Of a stretch of DNA of 64,000 nucleotides, positions 1 through 8,946 are shown in pieces. Location: assembly GCA_904420185.1 (NCBI GenBank), contig CAJFUJ010000026.1, forward strand, positions 40,318 through 104,317, read 5' to 3'. How positions within the stretch are numbered: position 1 is the stretch's first letter; every line of letters starts with the position of its first letter. A program made the translations under genes and the position numbers. The notes under the pieces were generated by a model. It was not told where the DNA came from and did no database searches. It worked only from the letters and a program-made list of their open reading frames with translations. This DNA comes from an uncultured Butyricicoccus sp. (GTDB lineage Bacteria > Bacillota > Clostridia > Oscillospirales > Butyricicoccaceae).

Positions 1-1442
1 TTGGGGTTGACCGCTTCTTGGCGCACCCGCCAGCACCAATTCCCGCCCACAGTGGCTGGGACGTTCATGCGCGCGTCTGCTCCCAGCGAAAGGATGTCCT
101 GCATGGTGGTCATGGTGATGCAGGCGCAAGAGGCCCAGACGCTTTTGATCGCGCTCCAACCCAGCGCTTCGCTGGTCGAGGAACGCAAATAGCGGTAGGC
201 AAACTGCCGCTCATCTTCGTTACAGATGTCCATGATCTGCTCACAGATGCTTTGGCTGTCATGGGTCGAGGTGTAGACGATCATATTGGGGCGGTAGTTG
301 TGGGGCAAGTGTTCGTTGTCATTCCACACATCAAAGCCAAAGATGAGCACTTTCATGCCCGGGAACCCGCTGGCTTTGAGCAGGGCGCGCACCTTGTCGG
401 TGATCAGTCCCAAGTCCTCGGCGATCACCGGCAGCTCACCCAGCGCGCCCTCGAGCGCGCGCAGCAGCTTCATGCCCGGGCCCTTGCACCAGCGGCCTTT
501 GACCGCGTTTTCCGCCCCAGCGGCGACTTCCCAATAGGCTTCCAAGCCACGGAAGTGGTCGATGCGGATGACGTCAAACAGCGCCAAGTTGCTTTTCATG
601 CGCCAGATCCACCAGCCAAAGCCGTCGGCCTCGTGTACCTTCCAGTCGTAGACTGGATTGCCCCACAGCTGGCCGGTTTCCGAATAGTAGTCCGGAGGCA
701 CGCCGGCCACCCGCTTGGGGCTGAAATCGGGTTTGAGCTTAAAAAGTTGCGGATGCTGCCATACATCGGCCGAATCAGGCGAAACATAGATTGGGATGTC
801 GCCGATGATCTGCACACCATGGGTGTTGGCGTAGACGTGCAGCGCGTCCCACTGGGCGAAGAAGATGTACTGCAAAAAGATGCGGAAATCGATCTCGCTG
901 GCAAGCTCGTCCTTGACCTGCTGCAGCGCTGCCGGGTCGCGGTCGCGCACCGCGGTGTCCGGCCAATCCCAGAGCGGGCGTCCCTCATACTTTTCCTCTT
1001 TCAGCGCCATGAACAGCGCATAGTCCTCGATCCAGTCGCTGTTTTGGCGGCGGAAGGCGGCAATCTCCTGCTGCATTTGCGCATCGATCCGCGCGAAGGC
1101 GCGGCGCAGCAGCGGTGGCCGGGTTTCGGATAGGGCGATGAAGTCCACCTTGTCGGGCGTGTGGGCAAATTCGGCTGCATCGATCTCGTCTTGGGTCAGC
1201 AGCCCTTGTTCGGCCAAGGCGTCCAGGTCGATCATCAGGTAATTGCCCGCAGCCGCCGAAAAGCACTGGTAGGGCGAGTCGCCAAACCCGGTGTGGCCGA
1301 GCGGGAGCACCTGCCAATACCGCTGGCCGGCGGCCTCAAGAAAATCGACAAAGTCATACGCCGCCTTGCCGAGCGAACCGACGCCGTGCGGCGAAGGCAG
1401 GGAAGTGATGTGCATGAGCACACCGCTGGAGCGTTCAAACAT
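1..1442 (-). CDS. malQ: 4-alpha-glucanotransferase (amylomaltase), 3' end cut by window
   Basis: This GH77 enzyme transfers alpha-1,4-glucan segments between maltodextrins in the cytoplasm, as part of glycogen and maltodextrin metabolism. About 480 codons are visible. They begin at an ATG preceded by GGAGG and run off the window start; the last visible residues (a GGNWCWRVR stretch) resemble the usual C-terminal region, so only a short tail should be missing. The N-terminus carries the family opening SSGVLMHITSLPSPHG. The nucleophile Asp is residue 295, in RIDHFRG, and the acid/base Glu is residue 342, in IAEDLG. Their 47-residue spacing matches that known for thermophilic amylomaltases. A consensus promoter lies just upstream. 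The long plus-strand open frame across this region is antisense shadow. Confidence 0.95.
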   Translation of the reverse strand, partial: MFERSSGVLMHITSLPSPHGVGSLGKAAYDFVDFLEAAGQRYWQVLPLGHTGFGDSPYQCFSAAAGNYLMIDLDALAEQGLLTQDEIDAAEFAHTPDKVDFIALSETRPPLLRRAFARIDAQMQQEIAAFRRQNSDWIEDYALFMALKEEKYEGRPLWDWPDTAVRDRDPAALQQVKDELASEIDFRIFLQYIFFAQWDALHVYANTHGVQIIGDIPIYVSPDSADVWQHPQLFKLKPDFSPKRVAGVPPDYYSETGQLWGNPVYDWKVHEADGFGWWIWRMKSNLALFDVIRIDHFRGLEAYWEVAAGAENAVKGRWCKGPGMKLLRALEGALGELPVIAEDLGLITDKVRALLKASGFPGMKVLIFGFDVWNDNEHLPHNYRPNMIVYTSTHDSQSICEQIMDICNEDERQFAYRYLRSSTSEALGWSAIKSVWASCACITMTTMQDILSLGADARMNVPATVGGNWCWRVRQEAVNP

Positions 1443-1495
1443 AAGGAAATCCTCCGAAAAGGCAAAAGCCGTGAATGATAAGAGATGTCTGTATC

Positions 1496-1524
1496 ATTAT
1501 AAAAGGGAAACGATGATTTGTCAA
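1496..1524 (-). promoter_or_regulatory. sigma-A promoter of malQ
   Basis: On the minus strand TTGACA (1519-1524) is followed after exactly 17 bases by TATAAT (1496-1501). This is a perfect consensus promoter ending about 55 bases before the malQ start codon. Its match to consensus suggests strong basal transcription unless a regulator acts on it; I see no clear CcpA-type operator. Confidence 0.85.
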
Positions 1525-1596
1525 ATATGCTGGTGAAAAATACGAAAAATCCACATCTTTCAGTCTTTTTGTACAAAGGGTGCAGGTGGAATCGCA

Positions 1597-2571
1597 TCAC
1601 CGGCCCAGCAGATCGCCCGGCGCAGCCAGGGTAAACCGGTCGGTCTCCTGCCATATAGGCGCGAGCGCGGACAGCGGGAACAGCGACGTGCGCCCGTCCG
1701 CCTGGCGCAGTACATAGGTCTGCCCGCCGGTAAAGCGCAGCTTGTCGCTGTCAAGCAGCGGGCTGGGCGCCGTGCAAAGGGCGCCGCCGTTGCGGTCAAT
1801 GCGGACCAGGCTGGTGCGTACCGTGTTGCCGTCCGGCAAAAATTCAAACACCTCCAGCAGATAGCGCCCCTGCGTGTCCACGCCCAGGACTTTCAGGCCG
1901 AACAGGGTGCAGTTCTCCGCCGTATACAGCGAAAACCGGTCGAGCGGTTGGCCGTCCTGCCAGATGGTCAGGCAAGCACCGTTGGTCAGGGCACCGTCTG
2001 CGTTGTACTGCAGCGCGCTGTGCGCGAACAGGCCGCCGCCCAGCGGCGTGCCGTCCACCTGGCCAGTGCAGACCGCCTGTGCGCCCGAAACGTCGAGTGT
2101 ATAGGTGCGGTAGGCGGTATCGTCGGGTGAAAATGCGGTGATGCACAGTTGATCCTCAGCGGGCGCGGACAGCTCGGTGTACAGCCCCGGTTCGGCAGCC
2201 ACAGCCGCAGGGTCGAGCGCCGATCTGTGTAAAAGCCCGGATGCACCCGCCTTGAGGATCAGGCCGTTGCGGCCGTCCACGAGATAGAAGTTCCCGTCCG
2301 GGTCGGTCGTCAGGCGGGAAGCGGTCAACCCGCTGTCAGCCAGATCGAGCGGTACCGTGCGCACCAAGCGGCCGGTTTGGTCGTATTCGTAGATCGCTTG
2401 GGACAGTTCCAAGATGTACAGGTTCCCATCTGCGCCGGCGCAAAAGTCCTGGACCGCTGGCACAGGCGTCGGGAGGACCAGCCCAGGAGTAGATGGCGTT
2501 TGCACCGGGGGACAGGGGAGCAGGGCCAGCGCACCGGCGCACACCAGTGCGGGCAAAACGGTGGAAAACAT
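1597..2571 (-). CDS. Secreted propeller-like protein of unknown function
   Basis: This 324-residue protein has an N-terminal hydrophobic signal (MFSTVLPALVCAGALALL) followed by a short Pro/Thr-rich linker. The body contains repeats such as GADGNLYILE and DPDGNFYLVDG, which look like NHL or beta-propeller blades. The start is fixed by AAAGGAGG about 7 bases upstream; a longer frame to 2679 lacks a ribosome site. It is probably exported or surface-bound. The LLPC stretch is a poor lipobox, so I do not call it a lipoprotein. The downstream gene malQ has its own promoter. The function is unknown; a ligand-binding or sensing role is only inferred from the fold-like repeats. Confidence 0.75.
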   Translation of the reverse strand: MFSTVLPALVCAGALALLPCPPVQTPSTPGLVLPTPVPAVQDFCAGADGNLYILELSQAIYEYDQTGRLVRTVPLDLADSGLTASRLTTDPDGNFYLVDGRNGLILKAGASGLLHRSALDPAAVAAEPGLYTELSAPAEDQLCITAFSPDDTAYRTYTLDVSGAQAVCTGQVDGTPLGGGLFAHSALQYNADGALTNGACLTIWQDGQPLDRFSLYTAENCTLFGLKVLGVDTQGRYLLEVFEFLPDGNTVRTSLVRIDRNGGALCTAPSPLLDSDKLRFTGGQTYVLRQADGRTSLFPLSALAPIWQETDRFTLAAPGDLLGR

Positions 2572-2834
2572 GGGGATACCTCCTTTCAAACGGGTTGGAT
2601 ATACCCCTATTATAGCATAGCGCCCCGCCGTGCACAGGTGACAATCGGGCAACATCTCCCCCAGCAAGGAGGCAGGCACGCTGGAAAATCAGCGGCTGCT
2701 GTGGTATGATGGAACCATGCAAAAATACGCCCTGCCCAAAGGCGCAAACCAACCGAAGGGCCGAGAGCCACGGCCCGCGCCGCTGCATACGAATGGGCAG
2801 CCGGGAGATTACAGAAAAGCGAGGGAACCCATCC

Positions 2835-3518
2835 ATGCGAATGCGAAAAAAGAAAAATTTAGATAGCCGTCTGGCCGCCTGCGCGGCGGTGATGGCCGAC
2901 CAGCCGCAAACCTTGCGCGGCCGGTGGCGGGCGCAGTTCGGCAACGAAAACCCGATCCATCTGGAGATCGGCTGCGGCAAGGGCCGCTTTATTTTGGAGA
3001 TGGCCAAACGGTATCCGGACATCAATTTTATCGCCGTCGAGCGGGAGGAGGGCGCGCTTGTCATGGCCACCGAGCAGGCAATGCGGGACAAGCTGCCCAA
3101 CCTGCGCTTTCTCAGCTTTGACGCGGCCGCGCTGGAGCAAATTTTTGCCCCCGGCGAGGTTGAGCGGATCTATTTGAATTTCTCCGACCCCTGGCCGCCC
3201 AACCGGCAGCGCCGCCGCCGCTTGACCCACGCCGACTACCTGGACGTGTACAACGGCATCCTATGCGAAACCGGCGACGTGTGCTTTAAAACCGACAACC
3301 AGCGCCTGTTTGAGTGGTCGATTTCGTCCATCTGTGAATACGGCTGGCTGGTGCAGAATATTTCGCTCGATCTACACAACTCAGCCTGGGCGCAGGAGAA
3401 TATTATGACCGAGTATGAGGAAAAATTTTCTGCACAGGGTTATCGCATCTACCGTTTGGAGGCGCGCCGCCGTCTGCCGCAGTTTATGGACCGCCGCCGT
3501 CCTAAGCATCGGCCGTAA
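2835..3518 (+). CDS. trmB: tRNA (guanine-N7-)-methyltransferase
   Basis: TrmB makes m7G46 in the variable loop of tRNA, using S-adenosylmethionine. The 227-residue protein starts MRMRKKKN, like Bacillus TrmB, so I place the start at 2835 rather than at an upstream in-frame ATG near 2706. The S-adenosylmethionine site LEIGCGKG is at residues 43-50 and the family signature SDPWPP at 117-122. The C-terminal region keeps the T-EYE (residues around MTEYEEKF) motif used in tRNA recognition. The ribosome site (GAGGGA) is moderate. A candidate -10 (TATGAT) sits at 2705-2710. Confidence 0.95.
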   Translation: MRMRKKKNLDSRLAACAAVMADQPQTLRGRWRAQFGNENPIHLEIGCGKGRFILEMAKRYPDINFIAVEREEGALVMATEQAMRDKLPNLRFLSFDAAALEQIFAPGEVERIYLNFSDPWPPNRQRRRRLTHADYLDVYNGILCETGDVCFKTDNQRLFEWSISSICEYGWLVQNISLDLHNSAWAQENIMTEYEEKFSAQGYRIYRLEARRRLPQFMDRRRPKHRP

Positions 3519-3563
3519 AACCCGGCCGGCGCGGCTGCCGTCGAATTTTAGGAGGAATCTACG

Positions 3564-4307
3564 ATGATTTTATACTTTTCAGGCACAGGAAACAGCCGGT
3601 ATGTGGCCGCACGTCTGGTGCAAGCGCTGTCAGATGAGCTTGTCAGCATAGGCCCCCTGTTGCGCCAGCGCCAGGGCTGGGACTTTGCGTCCCAAAAGCC
3701 TTATGTAGTGGTCAGCCCGGTCTATGCCTGGCGGCTGCCGCGGGTGGTAGAAGGCTTTGTGCGGCAGGCGCGCTTTACAGGCAGCCGGGAAATCTATTTT
3801 GTGCTGACCTGTGGGCAGGATATGGGCAATGCGGCCGCCTATATCGCGCCGCTGTGCCGGGAAAAGGGGTTATCCTTTCGGGGCGTAGCGGAGATCGTCA
3901 TGCCAGAAAATTACCTGGTTCTTTTCTCGGTGCCGAATGCAGAGGAAAGCGAGCGAATCGTACGTGCGGCCGAACCGTCCATCGATGCGGTAGCCAGTTG
4001 CATTGCGGCCGGCAAGCCCCTCGCGCACAAATCGGCCGGCGTGGTGGATCGGTTGAAGAGCGGCCCAGTCAACCGGCTGTTCTATCGGTTCTTTGTGTCG
4101 GCAAAGGGATTCCGTACGACCGATGGGTGCACAGGCTGCGGCCGATGCGCGGCGGTCTGCCCGCTGGGCAACATCAGCTTGGAAAACGGCCGGCCGGCCT
4201 GGGGCAAGGATTGTACCCACTGTATGGCCTGCATCGGTGTGTGTCCGGAAAAAGCCGTCCGGTACGGCGCTTCGGACAAGGGAAAAGACAGCTATTACCG
4301 CAAATAA
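3564..4307 (+). CDS. EFR1-type flavodoxin/ferredoxin fusion
   Basis: The 247-residue cytoplasmic electron carrier has two parts. The N-terminus is a flavodoxin-like FMN-binding fold opening with YFSGTGNSRYVA. The C-terminus is a 2[4Fe-4S] ferredoxin domain with two complete CxxCxxCxxxCP clusters: Cys189/192/195/199 and Cys217/220/223/227. This domain order is that of the EFR1 family, which is common in anaerobic Firmicutes. The redox partner is not known from context: trmB lies upstream and the downstream neighbour is convergent. An AGGAGGAAT ribosome site precedes the ATG. Confidence 0.92.
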   Translation: MILYFSGTGNSRYVAARLVQALSDELVSIGPLLRQRQGWDFASQKPYVVVSPVYAWRLPRVVEGFVRQARFTGSREIYFVLTCGQDMGNAAAYIAPLCREKGLSFRGVAEIVMPENYLVLFSVPNAEESERIVRAAEPSIDAVASCIAAGKPLAHKSAGVVDRLKSGPVNRLFYRFFVSAKGFRTTDGCTGCGRCAAVCPLGNISLENGRPAWGKDCTHCMACIGVCPEKAVRYGASDKGKDSYYRK

Positions 4308-4310
4308 ACC

Positions 4311-4349
4311 AATCCCGCCCAGACCTTCGCGTTCGGTATGGGCGGGATT
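4311..4349. terminator. Bidirectional hairpin between convergent genes
   Basis: An 11-bp perfect stem (AATCCCGCCCA pairing with TGGGCGGGATT) lies in the 49-base gap between the convergent ends of the EFR1 gene and the secreted coiled-coil gene. There is no strong T-run on the plus side, so termination may be partial. Confidence 0.65.
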
Positions 4350-4356
4350 GAGCATA

Positions 4357-6507
4357 TTATGCGCCGAAAAAGGAGGAAATTGCGTCAAAAATCGTTTGGA
4401 ATACATGGACAATGCGGTCCCAAACGCCGGTGTCGTCGGCAGCGACTTCTTCAACGGGTGCAGCCGTTTCATCCTCGACCGAGATTTCACTGGTGCGCAG
4501 GATGAATTGCAGGCTGGCGGGTGCGGGATTTTGTGCAGAGGTGAAGGACTTCAGCGCAAGCGAATTATCGACATTGAGCAGATTGCTGTCCTCTTCCACC
4601 TTATCCACTTCATCTGAGATGGTATTGTGGATGGAATCGGTCGCAGTTTGTAGGTCGCCGGTGGTGGAACCGGAGTCGGCAGCCCGCTGCATGACATCGA
4701 TCAGACCATCAATGGATTGCTGCATACTGGCGTCTGAACGGTCGCGTACAGCGCGCAAGGTATCGCGGACGTCGGAAAACAGGGTATTAGCGGCGGTAAG
4801 TGTGTCGGTCAGGGTGGTCGCGGTGTCGGTCACCTTAGGAATCCATGTGTTTATATCGGCGTTTGTCTGGTCAAGTGTCTGCTGGATAGGTGTGAGAAGC
4901 GACAAAAGCACATCCAGGCGGGCCAGCGCATGCTGGATGAGAAGAACCGCCTGCTGCCCCAAGGCCGCTGTATCTGCACCTGTACCTTGGTAATCGTCCA
5001 GCACCTCGCCCAGCGCTTGCAGCTGCTCAATGGTCGCATCTGAGGCGGTGACCAGCTCGTTCAGTGAACCAAAGATATCCTCGGTAGCGTACAGGGTATT
5101 TTGCACCGCCGCGTTGACCTCGCTGCATAGGCTGATAAGCCGTTGCAGACTGCCGAGCGTCGAGGTCAGCCCGCTGGTGAAGATCCCCTCTGGGTCGAGT
5201 GCGGCGAGCGTGTCTTCTATGCTCTGCGCCAGCGAGGTCAGCGTGATGGAAACTGCATCTAAACTATCCAAACTGCTGCGCAGGTCGCTCAGCTCACCTT
5301 GCAGGCCGTTTGAATCCTTGCGGATGTCCTCGAGCGCGCTGCGAATTTGCTCTAGATAGAGCCAGTCACCCTCGGTCAGGCTGTCCAGGTCGGTGAGCAG
5401 GTCCTCTAGCTGGGATAAGTTGCCCTTTAGATCGGTGAGCAGAGATTGGTAGTCGGAGAGGTGGTTGCGTGAGACGGTCAGCTGGTCGAATACCGCGGTC
5501 ACATTCTCATGAAAGGCGTTGAGGTCGGTTTGGGCGGTTTCCAGCTCAGGAATCAGTGCTTCCGAGCTGCCGGTCAGCAGTGTGAGTTGGTCGAGCGCAG
5601 CGTCAATATCCGGGTCGATTTCGCCGCGCGACTGGATGAGTTGCTGGCGTACCGTATTGATACCCGCGATGCCATCAGCCATGGACTGGATCCCGCTTTG
5701 CATACCGTCCATGGTGTCCAGTACATCGGTCAAGCCAGCATATAGGTCATCGTGTGCACCCTCCAACGTGTCGCGCGCGTTGCGCAGGTCAGAGATCGTG
5801 TCCAGTTGAGATAAGGTGGCAGGCGTCATGAGCATGAAAATGCCCATGGACTGGAAATCATTCGAGCCAATACGCAGGGTGTAGGTGTTTTCCTGGCCAG
5901 GTAGGCCGAGAAAGACGGCGATTTTATAGGAGCCGAACGACTGCACCTGGGCGCCCGGCGCTTCGAGCGATTTGGTTTCGTTCATGTCGATCCCGGTGCC
6001 GATGAGCAGGGCCATGTTGTTGCGGTAATAGGCGTCCGCCGCCGGGTTGGGGATGGCGTGAATGGTGATTTCGACCAGGCCCTGCGCGCCGGCCAGTGCG
6101 TCCGCCTCGGTGGGGACCCCGTCGAGCTTGTAAGAGACATCAAAGCTCCAAGGCAGCTGCAAGGCGGCGGGGTCGCTCGGGATGCATTCGTAGTAAAACC
6201 GTGCGCTGTCCAAATCGGGTAGGTTGAAATCCACGCCGTCCTCGCGCAGCTGGGGCTCGTCGTAGGAGGTCATGTTGTACACTGCCGAATAACTGCCAAA
6301 GTCGGACAGTTGGGTCGCGCCATTGAGCGAAACGCCTTTGACAATCCGCATCCCGTCCAGCGCGCCGTAGGCGTCCAGTGTGACATACACCGCCTCGTCG
6401 GTTTGGGGCTGGGGGGCGGCGGCTTGTGCCAGGGGCGCCGCCTGCGGCAACAACAGCGCCCCAGTGAGCAGGGCAGCCGTCCATCGGAAGGCTCTATTTT
6501 TCTTCAT
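4357..6507 (-). CDS. Secreted coiled-coil partner of MMPL exporter
   Basis: This 716-residue protein has a signal peptide (MKKNRAFRWTAALLTGALLLPQAAPLAQAA), a roughly 230-residue N-terminal domain rich in predicted beta structure, then about 400 residues of helical heptad repeats dense in Leu, Asp and Gln. The C-terminus ends in a short amphipathic tail (IVHVFQTIFDAISSFFGA). The repeats resemble the xxxLxxG or YhgE/Pip-type coiled coils found beside RND exporters. The start overlaps the end of the MMPL gene by 14 bases and has its own GAGGAAC ribosome site, so the two are translationally coupled. A role as an extracytoplasmic extension or cargo adaptor of the exporter is inference. Confidence 0.8.
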   Translation of the reverse strand: MKKNRAFRWTAALLTGALLLPQAAPLAQAAAPQPQTDEAVYVTLDAYGALDGMRIVKGVSLNGATQLSDFGSYSAVYNMTSYDEPQLREDGVDFNLPDLDSARFYYECIPSDPAALQLPWSFDVSYKLDGVPTEADALAGAQGLVEITIHAIPNPAADAYYRNNMALLIGTGIDMNETKSLEAPGAQVQSFGSYKIAVFLGLPGQENTYTLRIGSNDFQSMGIFMLMTPATLSQLDTISDLRNARDTLEGAHDDLYAGLTDVLDTMDGMQSGIQSMADGIAGINTVRQQLIQSRGEIDPDIDAALDQLTLLTGSSEALIPELETAQTDLNAFHENVTAVFDQLTVSRNHLSDYQSLLTDLKGNLSQLEDLLTDLDSLTEGDWLYLEQIRSALEDIRKDSNGLQGELSDLRSSLDSLDAVSITLTSLAQSIEDTLAALDPEGIFTSGLTSTLGSLQRLISLCSEVNAAVQNTLYATEDIFGSLNELVTASDATIEQLQALGEVLDDYQGTGADTAALGQQAVLLIQHALARLDVLLSLLTPIQQTLDQTNADINTWIPKVTDTATTLTDTLTAANTLFSDVRDTLRAVRDRSDASMQQSIDGLIDVMQRAADSGSTTGDLQTATDSIHNTISDEVDKVEEDSNLLNVDNSLALKSFTSAQNPAPASLQFILRTSEISVEDETAAPVEEVAADDTGVWDRIVHVFQTIFDAISSFFGA

Positions 6508-8764
6508 GCTCTTGTTCCTCGCTTTCTTCCGGGTTTTTGACGCCCCGCAGCCGGTTCCAAAGGGCGCGCCGCCGTGCCCGGCGGTTTTGCCGCATTTGTT
6601 CGCGCAAAGCCCGGTGCTCTCGTTGCAAAGGGGTGAATTGGGGGCGGGAAAGGCGCTTGCTGTGGATTTTGGCCAGGCGGGCGCTTTTTTCCTCGGCATG
6701 GGTGGACTTAACGATCAGGCGGTCGAAGAGGATCAGACAGCCAGGCAGCAGGAACAGCACCATAAGCATCGAGATAAATGCGCCGCGGCCGATGAGCTGG
6801 CCCAGGCCAGAGATCGCTTCAACGGAGGTCATAAAGTACAGCCCATAGGCAACTGTCATGAGGATCATGCCCGAGGTCAGGATGGATTCTGCGCTGACCG
6901 AGACTGCCCGCTTGGCAGCTTCCCACTTGTCGGAGAGCGCGCGGGCGTCTAAGTAATTGCCCGTAAGTAAGATGGAGTAATCGATGGTCGCGCCCAGCTG
7001 AATACAGCCTACGATGATAAACCCCAAATACATCGTGCGCTGGCCGTAGATATAGGGCAAGGCGGTATTGATGTAGATGGCGCACTCAATGGGGATGAGC
7101 ACCACCAGCGGCAACAGCAGCGATTTGTAGGTGATAGCGACCACGAGCGCTACACCCAGCAGCGACACAATGTTGACCCGCTGGTTGTCGGGGACAATGA
7201 TGGACCGGATGTCCTGGGTCGAGGGGGTGACGCCCACCAGATAGGTCTGGGTATCCGGGTAATAGCGGTCGATAATCGAGCGGATCTCATCCGCGTATGT
7301 AAAAGCGGCTTGGCTCTCCCCAGCCGAACGGACGTTGACGATGACACGCGCCCAGTTTTCCCCGTGCAGGATGCCGGTGATGCTTGGGGGCAGGAAATCC
7401 TCTGGGATGCCCTCTGGCAGCACCGAAGAAAGGCCTAGCGCATACTTCACATAGGGAAGGTCGCCGAGCTCCTCGGTCATCGCCTTTTCGGTGATATTGC
7501 TGTCCAGTGGGACAAGGGCCAGCATCATATTGCTTTGCCCAAATTTTGCATTCATCTGCTGTTCGGCCTCGTAGACCGGTGTACCCACCGAGTTTGCCAC
7601 AGCCTCGTTGCCATAGGTAAAGTCGGCCATGCCTTGGGCCACATAGCAGGGTACGATGAGCAGTGCCACCACCGCCAGCACCGGCCAGCGCAGTTTGTAG
7701 GAAAATTCACCGAACTTGCGCCATTGGGTCGGGATAAAGGGGCGGTGCTGGGTTTTGGCGATCACATTTTGGGCACGCAGGATGAGGGCGGGCATGAGCA
7801 GCAGCACGGTGACCAAACTCAGTGCGATGCCCTTGGCCAGCACAAAGCCCATGTCGGGGCCAATGCCAAACTGCATGAGCGCCATTGCCAAAAAGCCGAC
7901 AATGGTGGTCGCACCCGAAGCGCCAATGGAGGAAAAGGCACGCCTTAAGGCGTTGGCCATGGCCTGCTCGGGCTCGATACCGTGGCTGCGCTCCTCGGTG
8001 AAGGCGTGCAATAGGAAGATGGAGTAGTCCATCGAGCAGGCCAGCTGCAAAACCGCGCCAACCGCGTTGGACAGAAAGGAGATCTCCCCGAACATTAGAT
8101 TGGAACCCATGTTGAGCAGAATGGCGATGCCGAGCACCGACAAAAACAACACCGGTTCAAACCACGAGGTTGTGGTCAAGGTCAAAATGAGGAAAATGAT
8201 GAGCACGGCGAGCATCATCACGCGCGCAACCTCGGCGTTGATGGTCGGCCCTAAATTGGTATCTGACACCGCCGAACCGGCCACAAGGCCCTTTTCACCG
8301 ACAATCTGTTCGATTTCTTGCACGGCCGCATGGGTGCGGTCGGAGGAGTCCTTTTCCAAGAAGATGACGTCCATATAGGCGTCCCCGTCCTTGTAATAGT
8401 CCTCTATATCCGCATAGTCGATGAACTGTTCCGAGCCGTAAATATTGGTGGTCATATCGCACCACATGACCATGTCTACCCCATCCACTTCTGCGATGCG
8501 GTCTTTGATGTGCTTGGCCTCATATAAGGTTACATCCTCTAAAAGGACGCGCCCCATGCCCGGGTAGGTAAACTCCTCTTCCATGATGTCCAGCGCCTGG
8601 GCCGAAGGGGAGGAATCGGGCAAATACTCGGTCAGGTCATAGTTGACCCCTACCATAGGGATGCATAGGAGGCTCGCGATGATCAGAAGAAGATAGACTT
8701 TCTCGATGTGTTTCCGGTTGTGGATGATCCAATCGACCGGCCGGCGTCCAGCGCCTTGTTTCAT
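6494..8764 (-). CDS. MMPL/RND-family membrane exporter
   Basis: This 756-residue transporter has the MMPL layout: one N-terminal membrane helix, a large extracytoplasmic loop, a block of membrane helices, a second large loop and a second block, giving about 12 helices. The motif region AVGAVLQLACSMDYSIFLLHAF and its second-half counterpart GCIQLGATIDYSILLTG carry the conserved Asp-Tyr pairs typical of the proton relay in MMPL proteins. The C-terminal cytoplasmic tail is strongly basic. I chose the start at 8764 (MKQGAGRRP) because an AGGTGA site lies upstream; the frame extends to 8944, but that part crosses the promoter. Family members export lipids, glycolipids or peptides; the substrate is unknown here. 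Confidence 0.88.
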   Translation of the reverse strand: MKQGAGRRPVDWIIHNRKHIEKVYLLLIIASLLCIPMVGVNYDLTEYLPDSSPSAQALDIMEEEFTYPGMGRVLLEDVTLYEAKHIKDRIAEVDGVDMVMWCDMTTNIYGSEQFIDYADIEDYYKDGDAYMDVIFLEKDSSDRTHAAVQEIEQIVGEKGLVAGSAVSDTNLGPTINAEVARVMMLAVLIIFLILTLTTTSWFEPVLFLSVLGIAILLNMGSNLMFGEISFLSNAVGAVLQLACSMDYSIFLLHAFTEERSHGIEPEQAMANALRRAFSSIGASGATTIVGFLAMALMQFGIGPDMGFVLAKGIALSLVTVLLLMPALILRAQNVIAKTQHRPFIPTQWRKFGEFSYKLRWPVLAVVALLIVPCYVAQGMADFTYGNEAVANSVGTPVYEAEQQMNAKFGQSNMMLALVPLDSNITEKAMTEELGDLPYVKYALGLSSVLPEGIPEDFLPPSITGILHGENWARVIVNVRSAGESQAAFTYADEIRSIIDRYYPDTQTYLVGVTPSTQDIRSIIVPDNQRVNIVSLLGVALVVAITYKSLLLPLVVLIPIECAIYINTALPYIYGQRTMYLGFIIVGCIQLGATIDYSILLTGNYLDARALSDKWEAAKRAVSVSAESILTSGMILMTVAYGLYFMTSVEAISGLGQLIGRGAFISMLMVLFLLPGCLILFDRLIVKSTHAEEKSARLAKIHSKRLSRPQFTPLQREHRALREQMRQNRRARRRALWNRLRGVKNPEESEEQEHEEK

Positions 8765-8822
8765 AAAATGGGTCACCTGCCTTGGCGCGGCCCAAAAGGA
8801 CGGTTGCGCACGCGCCGTTTCT

Positions 8823-8918
8823 ATGTTATAGTATATTACACCTATTAACCGCACACAATAAGCAATTTTATATAAATAAAATAATAACGTACATATTGTA
8901 CATAAAGTGTATGTTATT
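8823..8918. promoter_or_regulatory. Divergent MMPL/TetR control region with palindromic operator
   Basis: The 182-base space between the divergent genes is AT-rich, unlike its surroundings. Towards the MMPL gene a promoter reads TTGTGT, 17 bases, TATACT. Next to the regulator gene an inverted repeat pairs AATAACGTACA (8883-8893) with TGTATGTTATT (8908-8918), 10 of 11 positions matching. A smaller palindrome, GTACATATTGTAC, lies inside it. This is the expected architecture for a TetR dimer site controlling both directions. Confidence 0.7.
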
Positions 8919-8946
8919 GATGAAAGTTTTGAAGGAGAGGACAATT

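Noticed and set aside
18-1133. Long plus-strand open frame of 371 codons
   Set aside because: It is antisense to malQ, which has catalytic motifs, a ribosome site and a consensus promoter; the plus-strand frame has no recognisable protein features or ribosome site.
8782-8946. Upstream extension of the TetR frame
   Set aside because: It would add 55 residues of AT-rich coding across the operator and promoter; the internal ATG has a strong ribosome site and matches the family start.
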